From Henckelia pumila (lineage: Eukaryota > Streptophyta > Magnoliopsida > Lamiales > Gesneriaceae), in the NCBI RefSeq assembly GCF_033568475.1, contig NC_133123.1, positions 149,931,753 to 149,995,752 of the forward strand: DNA of 64,000 bases. Reading direction: 5' to 3'. The stretch's first letter is position 1; each line of letters begins with the position of its first letter. Shown piece after piece: positions 22,486 through 32,574 of the stretch. The position numbers and the translations under genes were made by a program. The notes below the pieces were generated by a model. That model worked only from the letters and a program-made list of their open reading frames with translations, was not told the origin of the DNA and did no database searches.

Positions 22486-25400
22486 TTAATTATTTTCAAC
22501 CCAAGTCCCATCACAATCTTCACGAATGCACGGTGGTTCATTCTCATCTGTTCCGTCATCATCCAATGATTTCATTGATACAAACCCTCTTGTAGAACAC
22601 TGGTAGTGGATTGACTCATTTTCCAACTCATCACAATTCATGTATTCAATGTAATCCTTAGTAAGAGTGAAAAGTACAACATGCCATGTAGGATCTTGAG
22701 GATCTTCAATGTAAAATACCTGCTTTGCTTGACTGCCCAAGATAAAAGAGTCAGACTTGAATCCAATTCTGTTGAGGTTTACCAACGTGAAACCAAGATC
22801 ATCAACTTTAATACCGTTATTATTCTCAACCCAATTGCATTTAAACATTGGAACTTGAAATTTGTGATAATCGAGTTCCCATATTTCTTGAATAACTCCA
22901 TAAAAAATCATGTCTGACACAATTGGATTTTTGTCCTTCGCACTAGCAACTTGCATTGTCTTTGCGACTAAACTTACCCCAGAGTTTTGAACTATTCGTG
23001 TATTATCACGCTCTTTTGTATGATAAGTAACTCCGTTAATCAAATAACTAGAGTACTTTAACACTTGATTGTTAGGTCCACGCGCTATCCACTTCAATCT
23101 TTCGGATATTTGACAGGTGGAATTGCCAACTGCACTCACACGATCACATAACCAGTGAATAAAAGTCCGGTTATGCTCATCTTGTAACCACTTTTTGGAC
23201 TTAGCTTTATGAGGAAACGTTTCCTTCAAAAATTCCATTTGTTTCCTAATGAAACGATTACTGATAAGTTATCCAATAGAATGTATGTAAAGTGAAAAAA
23301 ATATTAATAGTTAAGAGAAATTACTCGATATAAGGATCGACGTCAACATCATTTTCCAATACATAACGATGTGTTTGATTCAACTCATCATGACAAGTGG
23401 AGTGCAATACTGAACCAGACAGAGGCTTAGTAAGTTGTATTTGCCGATGTCTTGACGGGATCCCAATTGTATGCACATTAGACATGTAATCCGAGCAAAA
23501 TTCCACAGCCTCTTTAGCAATATAACATTCGGCTATACACCCTTCAAGGTATTCATGAATCTTTCAAATGGGTACATCTGCCTATACCAAACCGGTCCAC
23601 ACAATTTGACCTCCCGAACAAGATGAACAGTTAAATGAATCATTATATCAAAAAAGGATGGGGGAAAATATTTTTCAAGCAAACACAATACTGTCACAAT
23701 CTCTCTTTGCAGAGCATCCAACTCTGAGACATCTATCACTTTATTACATAACACATTGAAGAAGCCACAAAACCGAGTGATTGCATCTCTAACATGTTTA
23801 GGCAAGACACCACGGATGGCGACTGGAAGCAATTGTTGCATAAAAGTGTGATAGTCGTGTGATTTAAGGCCAACAAGTTTCAAGTCTTTCATCGACACAA
23901 GATTTTTAACATTGGATGAATAACCTGTAGGGACCTTTGTTTCAGACAAAGAATTGCAAAGTTTTCTTTTCTCAGCCTTTCTTAGAGTATAACATGCTGC
24001 TGTTTAAAAAGTTCTCTTATCCCCCATCTTTGGTGCCAAATCAGTCCTCAAATTCATCTCCACAAGATCTAGTCTTGCTGCTACCCCGTCCTTTGATTTT
24101 CCAGGAATGTCAAGTAACGTACCGACCAAACTTTCACAAACATTTTTTTCAATGTGCATCACATCAAGAACATGCCGAACATGTAGATGTTTCCAATACT
24201 CAAGCTCAAATAATATAGATTTCTTTTTCCAGCAAGATATTTTATCACCATGCTGCATCTGACACTTCCCACTCACTTTTCCCAGGCGATAATTAATTCT
24301 TTCAACTCTATCTAAAATTTCATGCCCAGTTAATGGTTTCGGTGCGGGGTTTAACTCTTGGTTCCCATTAAATGCTTTTTTCTGCCTTCGATAAGGATGA
24401 CTTGGAGGAAGAAATCTTCTATGGCCTGTGTATGACATTTTTCTACTATGCTTCAACCTTGTAGAACATGTTTCTTCCCCACAAACAGGACATGCATGAT
24501 ATCATTTCACAACACAACCTGACAAGTTCCCATATGCAGGAAAATCATTGATTGTCCATAGTAAGACAGCTCTAAGTGAGAAACTTTCTTCTCTACATGC
24601 ATCATATGCCTCAAAATCTATATCCCATAATTTTTTTAAGTCATCAATCAAAGGTGCTAAGTAAACATCAATATCATTTCCCGGCTGTTTAGGACCAGAA
24701 ATCAACAAAGTGAGCATCATAAACTTTCTCTTCATACACAACCATGGAGGAAGATTGTAAGTTATCATCACAACTGGCCAACAACTATATGCAGAACTCA
24801 TCAAACGATGAGGATTGATCCCATCTGCTGATAAGGCCAATCTAAGATTTCTAGGTTCAGCAGCAAAATCTGGCCACTTGTGATCAACTACTTTCCAAGC
24901 GGGCGCATCGGCCAGATGACGCAAGTGTCCATCACGAATTCTTTTATCAGCATGCCAAGTTAACTCCTTGCATATCTCCTTGTTCCGAAACAATCTTTGA
25001 AATCTTGGAATAGGTGTGAAGTACCAAAGGACCTTTGCAGGAACTCCTTCATTAATCGTAGAATTTTTACCCAACTTCCACCTTGACATCCTACAAATAA
25101 GGCAATTGGAAAAACCCTCGTACTCCTTCCGGTATAAGATACACGGACAAGCATGAATTTTCACATAATTCATCCCTAATGCACACAAGCTTTTCTTTGC
25201 ATCATACAAAGATGAAGGCAATTCATTGTCATCTGGAAGCATTTTTCCGAACAAACTAAGTAAGTCTGTGAAACTTTTATCACTCCAACTATATTTTGCC
25301 TTCAAGTTATACAATTTCACAAGTGCTGATAACTTTGTAAATTTAGTACATCCAGGAAACAAAGGTTTCTCGGCATCTTCAAGTAGCTTATGGAATTGGT

Positions 25401-25749
25401 TTGGATTTTCAGCATAACTGTCGTATGCTGCATGTACCATATCAAAAGGGTCCTCAGCAAAAGTTTTTTGTTCATCTCGCCCTACTTGATCACTGTAATT
25501 CATTGAGTTGTCGATCGTAGATCTTTCCCCATGCCAAATCCATTTATGATATGTTAAATCTATACCATTACAACACAAATGTGCTCTTATAGTGTCAACA
25601 TCTTTCAGCTTCAGATTACCACATCTTGAACATGGGCAAGCTATTTCATTCGGATCGGTAGCGTTTCGCATTGCAAACTGCAAGAAAGACTCTACCCCAA
25701 CCTCATATTCATGTGATAACCTATTTTTTGACATCCACTCTTTGTCCAT
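22486..25749 (-). pseudogene. CACTA TNP2-type transposase (decayed)
   Basis: Start MDKEWMSKNRLSHEYE at 25749. A transposase-associated domain with C-X-C-X2-C (ACPCSRCGNL, about residues 50-60) comes first. The TNP2 core follows, with LALSADGINPHR and GPKQPGNDIDVYLAPLIDDL, then ACPVCGEET, a DUF4218-like region (about 23870-23540), and after a short intron a DUF4216-like tail (23238-22486). In-frame stops lie at 24502-24504 (TGA, one base from a Gly codon, just before the ACPVC zinc-finger-like motif) and 24004-24006 (TAA). Near 23536 some codons usual in the family are missing and the frame changes. It would normally cut and join transposon ends; this copy should not make full protein. Confidence 0.85.
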
Positions 25750-26362
25750 CTTTTTAATAACTAATCAGTCAAAATCTACCTTCAAAAAATTTACTTAAGG
25801 TTTATTTGTTTGTATATGTATTAGTAAATGACATTGAATTTAGTCAAAAGAGTCTACTACTCTACTATGAGTAGAGTAGTAGATTAAAGAAAAAGATCAT
25901 CTACTAAGTTATTATTCTGTTTGGTTGCTTTCATTATTCATCATACATTCTATTTTCCACTAGCTTCCAGGCTCAAAAATATGATGAAAATAAGTTAATA
26001 TTATATTTGGATGCTTTCATTATTCAGCATTAATCCTATGTTCCACTAGTGTTCCTGGCACCATTTTCCATAAATAATGTATATATAGCATATACAATGT
26101 TTGCTAATCATCATGTGAAAGTAAAATAGCATGCGGTTGGCATTTAATTATAAAGATTGTGCTTTTACATGTATTATCGACTTATTTGAATACACTTGTT
26201 GAGAACAAATACGTGCATGAGTTTTTTAACTGGGTTTTGCATTGTTTCTTGTAGCATGATAAATTGTGAATGTAGAAATAATCAGTATGTCAGGATTGGA
26301 CCTTGTTGGTACCGGGTCAAGCCTTTCAACAGTTTATGTTGGTGATTTGTTTTGGCATGCAG
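25750..26362. other. CACTA 5' non-coding region and probable captured intron
   Basis: No gene is seen. The stretch before 26363 ends TTTGGCATGCAG, a good splice acceptor, and may be intron captured with the Pol III exon. Where host sequence begins cannot be told. Confidence 0.55.
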
Positions 26363-26567
26363 GAATGGTCTGCTATCCGTGATGGGCATTCAAGGAGTTG
26401 ATGGGTGTAAAACTACGAGTAATCACAATATTGAAGTATGGAAAACACTCGGAATTGAAGCCGCGAGAAATTCGATTATTGATGAGATACAATTAATCAT
26501 GTCAAGTCATGGAATGACTATAGATACGCGTCACATGATGCTTTTGGCTGATTTAATGGCATCCAAG
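26363..26567 (+). pseudogene. NRPC1: Captured exon of RNA polymerase III largest subunit
   Basis: The 205-bp exon-like block codes for [20 protein letters not shown], then an [20 protein letters not shown] segment and [20 protein letters not shown]. From memory this is the conserved C-terminal region of the largest RNA polymerase III subunit, where LGIEAAR and MLLADLM are hallmark strings. It keeps an AG acceptor (26361-26362) and a GT donor (26568-26569). It lies on the plus strand, opposite to the transposase genes and well inside the CACTA ends. No other exon of that gene was found nearby, so it is a fragment and cannot make the enzyme. Capture of host exons is known for CACTA elements. 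Confidence 0.85.
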
Positions 26568-27711
26568 GTAATCACATCTTTCAGAATTTGAAATTGGCTG
26601 GGTTTATGGTGTTTGGGACTGCAATTGTCAACTAAAATTTCTGTTTTTAAGTTTCACATCTTCTTTCAAGTATATGCTCGTGCGTGGTGAAGCTAGTTCG
26701 TATACAATTGTATGATTCATGACTATGAAATTTATTTGTACATCCCTGGATGCACATGCATGAGGGGAAATGTTGGACTTTTGATTAAGAGGATGGAGTG
26801 AAAAAGTAGGTTTCTGTTTCTTCAAATCTTTTCATGTTATGCAAATGTCAACGGTAAAATATGGCAACCACAAGTAAACTTCTTAGGCAATGAGTCAGTC
26901 TGTTATGAGCTCAGACACATTGGCACTAGAAAAAATAGTGGGCTGAAAAGTCATGAGCGTATTAGGAGTTCGAAGAGGGAGAATAAAAGGGGGAGGGTTA
27001 GTTATAGAGGAGATTCTATCAAGCACATTTCCGATATAGGCTAGCAGCTCCTAGGGAAAGAGAATATTGTATATTTATTTCCTTGGCTGAGTCAAAATAC
27101 TCTGATTTTTTAATCCATTTGTCCTACATTTTTTTAATAAATCCCGTGATTTGAGCTGTCTGGAAAATTTAGTTCGTGATGCAGGCCCTTTACAGGTTTT
27201 ATCGCAATTCTAATTCTAAATATTTCTGTAATTTTTTTATGTTTAAACTACATATTAACGCTTGCATACACACATGGTTTCTCCTTTTCTTGAAAATTTT
27301 CCACCCATTCACCAAAAGCACAAAAAACAATAAACCTAGACTTAGCATCTACTAAAAGACCACGAAACAAGAGAACGAAGCTAGAGAACAAAGAAACAAA
27401 ACTTACACAGTGATGGTCGCGACTGTAGTGTAGATCTAAGCTGTAAACTTGAGATTGAAGTCGCGATTGGAGTTGCTAAGGCTTGGGCTAGCTGAAAGGA
27501 GGCCGGGCGACTAGATTCAGGCGATCGATCGGCGTCTTGGGCACCAGAGAAGAGGCGGGTTGAAGGGGCGACGGGTTAGGGCTAGGGATTGGGTTTTTTT
27601 CTTTCCATCGCACTTGTGCCAATAAAGCTGCGTGTAGTAGGTTATTATTTTTTTTTGAGTGTGTAGTGTAGGTTTATATATGTGTAATTTTTTTTTAAAA
27701 AAAATAAATAA
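26568..27711. other. CACTA non-coding stretch between captured exon and subterminal array
   Basis: No gene is seen. From about 27410 to 27600 the composition turns GC-richer, as in a transcribed leader. On the minus strand this lies upstream of the transposase and could hold its promoter and first non-coding exon. The start of any captured 3' intron runs from 26568; its end is not visible. Confidence 0.5.
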
Positions 27712-27995
27712 ATAACAACGACAACGGATTTAAATTGTGTTGTCGTAGACCCCAAAAAAATGCAAATAGACAACGGTTAATTAAAACCGTTGTCGTAGGT
27801 CAAAAAAACCCGCTCATAGACAACGGTTTTCAAAAGACAACAAAACCGTTGTCTTTGACATATATACGACAACGGTTTTTTAAAAACCGTTGTCGTTATT
27901 AATTAAAAAACGGTCTACGACAACGATTTTTCTAAAAACCGTTGTTAAAGACTAAAAGACAACGGTTTACATTTAAAACCGTTGTCGTTTTAGTG
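27712..27995. repeat. CACTA subterminal dyad array (28.0-kb end)
   Basis: Four to five units of GACAACGGTTTT and AAAACCGTTGTCGT facing each other, spaced more tightly than at the other end and without the GCAACAGT filler. The shared ACAACGG core at both ends supports a single element from 16234 to 28022. Confidence 0.85.
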
Positions 27996-28005
27996 TGGTT
28001 GATTA

Positions 28006-28022
28006 ATAAATTTGTTGTAGTG
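28006..28022 (-). repeat. CACTA terminal inverted repeat (transposase-proximal end)
   Basis: On the minus strand this reads CACTACAACAAATTTAT. The first eight bases equal the other end. Copia#1 coding sequence resumes immediately beyond. Confidence 0.85.
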
Positions 28023-29706
28023 TCATGTAAGAACACAAAATTCTCATGCAAGAAAAGAATTTTTCAAGATAAACCATACCTTTTGCAATCATGTCAAGAT
28101 GGTAATGGAATCTAACATCAAAATATTTAATCTCCCAATCAAACTGAAGCATAAATGCAATCAGAATACTCAAAATAATAAACATTATAATAGGAGAAAA
28201 TATTTCATTATATTCTATTCTTTTCTTTTGAGTAAAATCCTTACTCACCACAAATTCAGATTCACTCTTGACCTCAAAGAGGTCCTCACAGTCCACAACA
28301 GACACCTTATGCAAATTTTCAGAATCAAAACATGAATCATATAAGTGCTCCACCTTGTTTGGAGCAGTGGCAGGTTCGAAAACAGGGGAATTAGGAAACT
28401 TAACTCTAGATTGCCTACCATGAACACGAGAAACAAATTCAGCATGACAAACATATAAGTTTCTCCTTTTGGAGGCTTTGAAAATCACTAAACAACCTTT
28501 CAAAATTTTCATCACTCCACTATCCCATTTACCCTGCAAACCCTCTTCTTCTAAAGAAGAACAAGACATCAAATTATGACATAAATCTGGCATATGTCTC
28601 ACATTTTTCAAAGTCAATACATAACCAGAATCAAATTTCAGTTTTACATCTCCAACACCAATAATTTGACACAATTTCTGGTTAGCCATAGAAACAGACT
28701 CATGCACTACTTCTTTATAACTAGAAAACATGTTTTTAAATGGGGACATATGGAAAGTTCTAGCAGAATCTACAAGCCATTCATTTTCACACAAAGCACT
28801 TGAATGCACAGAATTCACAGTAGGCACATCACATACTTCAGTCACCATAAAAACATCACCAATGTTTTCACTAGAAGAAGCCATGTTAGCATGGTCATCA
28901 TGCTGATTTTTCAAATCATGGTTATGGGTTTGCTTAGGCCAAGTACAATCTCGAATGAAATGACCTATTTCACCACAATTATAACATTTTCTATTATTAG
29001 ACCTCGACTGCTATCTTGTCTTACTTTTACCTCGATTTTCAACAGAAAAGTTGTTTGAAGATCTTTGAAAACGATTTCTGGACCTTCCTCTCACATGCAT
29101 AACCTCACCAGAATTATTATCACCCTTATTAGTGTTTAAATCTATCTCTTTACTTTTCAAACCATTCACAACAGTTTCTAATGAAATCTTATCTCTACCA
29201 TACTTAATGGTAGATTTCACATCACTGTAAGAATCGGGAATAGCATTGAAAAGCACAATAGGGGTATAATCATCAATATGCTCATATCCAGTTAGCTTAA
29301 TATCTTGAACAAGTTTGGTAAACACATCCAGATTTTCATCTATATCTTTATTCAAATCAAGTTTGAATCGGAAAAAATTTTCAAGCAAAAACAGTTTACT
29401 AGGCAGTGAAGTCTCAGTATAAAGTTCTTCCAATTTTTTCCAAAGTTCCTTAGCCGATTTTAGTTTACCAACTTTTCTTAACACAGAGTCTGACAAGTTC
29501 AAGATAATAGAAGAATAAGCAAACTCATCTATTTCAGTTTTTTTCTCAGGAGTATCAGTGGCAGAATATAAAAGATTTATCGCTTTGAAAACTTTTTGTT
29601 GAATCAAAATTCCTTTCATTTTCTGCTGCCATATTGAAAAATCTGTTTTACCATTAAAAGGTACGAGGTTATATCCAGTCAAAACATTTTTCACACAGAA
29701 AAACAA
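28023..29706 (-). pseudogene. Copia#1 gag and partial pol
   Basis: 29706-29011 codes for a Copia gag of the UBN2 type (VPFNGKTDFSIWQQKMKGIL). A TAG at 29008-29013 (after KSKTR) interrupts it. A zinc knuckle follows at about 28985-28940 (CYNCGEIGHFIRDC, CX2CX4HX4C). The protease region reads VDSARTFHMSP, where D-S-G is expected, so the active-site glycine is changed. Only traces of the integrase N terminus are seen before a reverse-transcriptase start (KKRIEYNEIFSPI) that loses frame. The CACTA begins at 28022. The rest of pol is absent on the other side (16052-16233), so the deletion predates or accompanied that insertion. Confidence 0.82.
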
Positions 29707-30175
29707 TAAACACAGAAAAGATTTTCACACAGAAATCTTATAAATCAAGACTAGCAATCAAGACTAGCAGGCAGAAAGCACACAAAATCAGCAAACACAG
29801 CGGAAGCAACAAGCAAGCACGTAAGTCCTAGGATTCTACCAGCACATAAGCCCAGTACCTAAACCGCGGCCAGCGGCTACTAATGCGATAAAAAAAAGTT
29901 TAAGGTCAAGCCAATATACCAGAGCGAAACTCCCTTACTTAGAGTTTCGATTCCACGAATCAGCGGCGATGGCGGACGATGGGCTGTCCAGGCGGCTTGG
30001 CTGTGGTTGCTGTCCAGGCGGCTAGGCTGGCTTGACGACTAACCAGTGGCTCGATGGACAGCGGGCAGGGGCAGTGACGTGCAGAGGCTGGAGGCGATGG
30101 CACCCAGAAGCGACGGCAAACGGCTGCTGTCCTGGAGGCGGCGGCGGCTTGGCGAACAAGTGGCTCTGATACCAC
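29707..30175 (-). other. Copia#1 untranslated leader with primer-binding site
   Basis: The primer site TGGTATCAGAGCC (minus, 30162-30174) is complementary to the initiator methionine tRNA end used by many plant Copia elements, one base inside the LTR. A GC-rich stretch at 29960-30160 is non-coding by appearance. Confidence 0.75.
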
Positions 30176-30583
30176 TGTTAGGAATTCGCCAACCTCCTTG
30201 CTCGATCAGCCATCAACTTCTATCGATTTGTTCTTGCAAAATAAAACAAAGGAAAAGAGCAGAGAACAGAAACACAAAGAAAACCAATAGCAAATAGTTG
30301 CAATAAAAGAGGGAAAATGAAACTGAACAAGAACAAAAACTTCTCCGATTTAACCAAGAACCAAGACGAAGACCAATAAAGATTCCTAGCACCGATCAGC
30401 CTTCGGTTCACGCACACAGCAGATGGAGGCCAGCCAAACATGAACGAGCAAGAGAGGAAACAACACACAGAGATCTGCATAAAGCAGAGGAAGAGCAAAG
30501 GCAACAAGAACACTAAGTCAAGGAAGAAGGAAGCACAACAAGCAACCTTCAACTGGTATCATTTGTTGGGCTTTGGCCCAACT
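30176..30583 (-). repeat. Copia#1 5' LTR (shortened)
   Basis: 408 bp, ending CCTAACA next to the primer site. It matches the 3' LTR apart from losses of about 130 and 35 bp. Its first base is A (AGTTGGG) where TG is expected. The preceding CACAA equals the duplication after the 3' LTR. Confidence 0.85.
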
Positions 30584-32420
30584 TTGTGTTTATCTATTAC
30601 ACAAACAAAGTTTTCTTCTTGAGCTTGCCTCAGGCATAGGTCCCTCAAGAGATCGTGAACAGCGATACCTTTTAATCTTCCGAGTGTTCCTCGTTTACGA
30701 ACATAGATGAGGTTTCTATCAATAAGATCTGTAATGTATTCATATGCAACCTCTTCTAAACTTTTAGCTCTTACTGGTTTTATAAAACCCTCTGCAACCC
30801 ATACCTGGATGTGATAACGTATGTATACCCATGCATCTCCAACAAAAGTGGCCATGTAGAGGAAGCATGGTTTCAAATGAATAGGCAAGTTCTTGTAACT
30901 CAGATATAATATTTCTAGGCATTTGTTATCATCCGTCGAATTTACAATGGAGCTCAAATTTTTCACGACATATTCCCAGAACTCTCGTGTCATGTCAGAT
31001 TTTGCAAGAAGCCCACCAATCACCACAATTGCTAGAGGAAGTCCCTTGCATTTTATTGCAATGTCTTTTCCTAATTTCTCCAATTCCGAAGGGCATCCTT
31101 CTTTCCCAAATACCTTATCACACAATAGCTCCCAACTTTGATCATCATCTAAAAATTCCATTTGAAAAGGCTCAAAGGAGCTTAATGTCCGAGCTACATT
31201 TGATAGCCTTGTAGTTATCATAATTCGACTTCCATTACAGGTATCGGGTAAGAATGCACGTATCTCAGCCCATACGTCAGTATTCCACAAATCATCCAAC
31301 ACTATCAAGGGAGTTTTTGCAATCACTAAAAAAAAGTGATTGTTAGCTTTTGACTTAAAAAAATCATTTTTGTGTGTTTCTTAAACTTAGATTATGTGTT
31401 AGCTTATGCTTAACTTAATTGAAATCCAAAAGCTAGTCATGTGGTGATTATGATTCTCCAAAAGTGATTCTAATAAGAAGGTCATTGTTAAAATCACTCT
31501 AATCACTTATTTATCAAACACTACTCAACTTTGATTTTTAAATTTTCACATTTGTTTCCAAACACTATCAACTTTTGATTTTTCTTAACTTTTTTATAAT
31601 CTATAAAATAATCACTTCTACAAAAACACAATCTATTGCAAACACTCCCCAAGTATCTCTTACCAAATAAGCTTCTGTATAATTTTTCACCCAAGTGACC
31701 ATCACTTAGAACACGTTCTTGTTCTCTTGGGTAAATTTCTAACAACAGTGCTGAAATAATTTTTTCTGCACTATAGTTTTGAGATATTGTAACCCAAGCA
31801 CGAACATAAAAGTGACGTTCAATATATGGTTTATCGTAGACATTTCTAGCCAGAGTCGTTTTATCGATTCCTCCCATTCTGAAAATTGTTATGATTTTGC
31901 GGCCTGATTGTTGTCCTGTGAGTCTGTCCATTATTTCGTACAACATCTCATTGGAACCCACAAGAGTATTTTGATCATTGGGAGCTAACCTGGATGAAAC
32001 CGCAGGCAAAAAATCTACAAACGTCTGACCTTCCTCAGAGTGCCCAATAGTCTCTTTAATCCTCATCACTTTGGTTTTGATCAAATCCTCCATTTCTTCT
32101 ATAAGTTTATGGATATAATAAGAGCAGCTGGTGTAGCTCCTTGCCTCGCTACCCGTAGATCTTGCTAGAATTTGATCCAACACATGGGATTCAATGACAT
32201 CTTCTGCTGCATGAGCCATATCTGCAACTTGCCTCTCAAATCCAGCCATTTCTTGGTGGCCTCTGTGTGAATAACCTTCGAGAAATTCTTGAAGGAGACG
32301 AACCTTTTGCAGCAGGGATCGAATCATGTTTCTGTGTATACGAAGCCATTGCTGGGAAGGGTGCAAGATCAGCTCTGAAGTATGCATAAGAGACATTAGA
32401 GCTGCATAAGCCGCCGCCAT
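30584..32420 (-). pseudogene. 5' half of the R#2 resistance pseudogene (CC and NB-ARC)
   Basis: Start MAAAYAALMSLMHTSEL at 32420. Coiled coil, then a damaged P-loop (FRMGGIDKTT instead of GMGGIGKTT), RNBS-A (FYVRAWVTISQ), kinase-2 (KRYL then IVLDDLW) split by a MITE at 31309-31649, RNBS-B SRIMITTRLSNVA, GLPLA, an LKPCFLYMATF motif and VHDLLRDL. It stops at the Copia#1 insertion after CVIDKH. Both insertions left short target duplications, and the frame runs through once they are discounted, so R#2 was an ordinary R1-like gene before the insertions. The two P-loop changes are separate lesions. A predicted receptor, now non-functional. Confidence 0.9.
31309..31649. mobile_element. MITE in the kinase-2 motif of R#2 (family A, copy 1)
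   Basis: 341 bp with ends GGGAGTTTTTGCAATCACT and TATTGCAAACACTCCC, flanked by 3-bp CAA duplications (31306-31308, 31650-31652). The interior is AT-rich and non-coding. The end motif and 3-bp target fit PIF/Harbinger (Tourist-like) MITEs. A second copy lies at 38957-39303. Confidence 0.85.
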
Positions 32421-32574
32421 ATTTGAAGCTTGATCTTTCAGTAGGGAGTTTGACTTTTGCAGATGAAATTCAGAGAACACAGCATCAGCATATCGGTAGA
32501 ATTTAGTGTTGCTTCGACAGGAGTAATGAAGAACATGCATAAAAACTTCTGGTACATTAATAGACAATGCTTAC
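32421..32574 (-). other. R#2 leader region
   Basis: This contains the conserved leader block (GATGCTGTGTTCTCTGAA, then a TCATCTGCA segment) also seen before R#1. The LINE fragment abuts at about 32575. No separate gene is seen. Confidence 0.5.

Larger units (their letters stand above)
16234..28022 (-). mobile_element. CACTA (En/Spm-type) DNA transposon, 11.8 kb
   Basis: Termini are CACTACAAGAAAATTGC at 16234-16250 and, inverted, CACTACAACAAATTTAT at 28006-28022 (13 of 17 positions equal). Both ends carry arrays of ACAACGG/CCGTTGT dyads. Two genes run on the minus strand: a TNP2-type transposase (22486-25749) and a second protein ending in a C48 (Ulp1-like) peptidase domain (18310-22118). A host exon sits between the transposase start and the 28022 end. 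The flanking 3-bp sites are TAA and TCA, an imperfect duplication. Stops in both genes suggest it is no longer autonomous. Confidence 0.9.
15487..30583 (-). mobile_element. Copia#1 LTR retrotransposon inserted in R#2, itself split by the CACTA
   Basis: The 5' LTR is at 30176-30583, the primer site at 30162-30174, gag and remnant pol at 28023-29706, then the CACTA (16234-28022), then the last stretch of Copia interior (16052-16233) with a purine-rich tract, and the 3' LTR at 15487-16051. Both outer ends are flanked by the 5-bp duplication CACAA on the minus strand (TTGTG on plus: 30584-30588 and 15482-15486). The element lacks an integrase catalytic core, most of reverse transcriptase and RNase H, so it is a deleted, non-autonomous copy. 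Confidence 0.88.

Noticed and set aside
26352..26591. Reading the Pol III block as a complete small gene of 79 codons
   Set aside because: The open frame extends past the splice sites into intron at both ends; homology covers only the exon.
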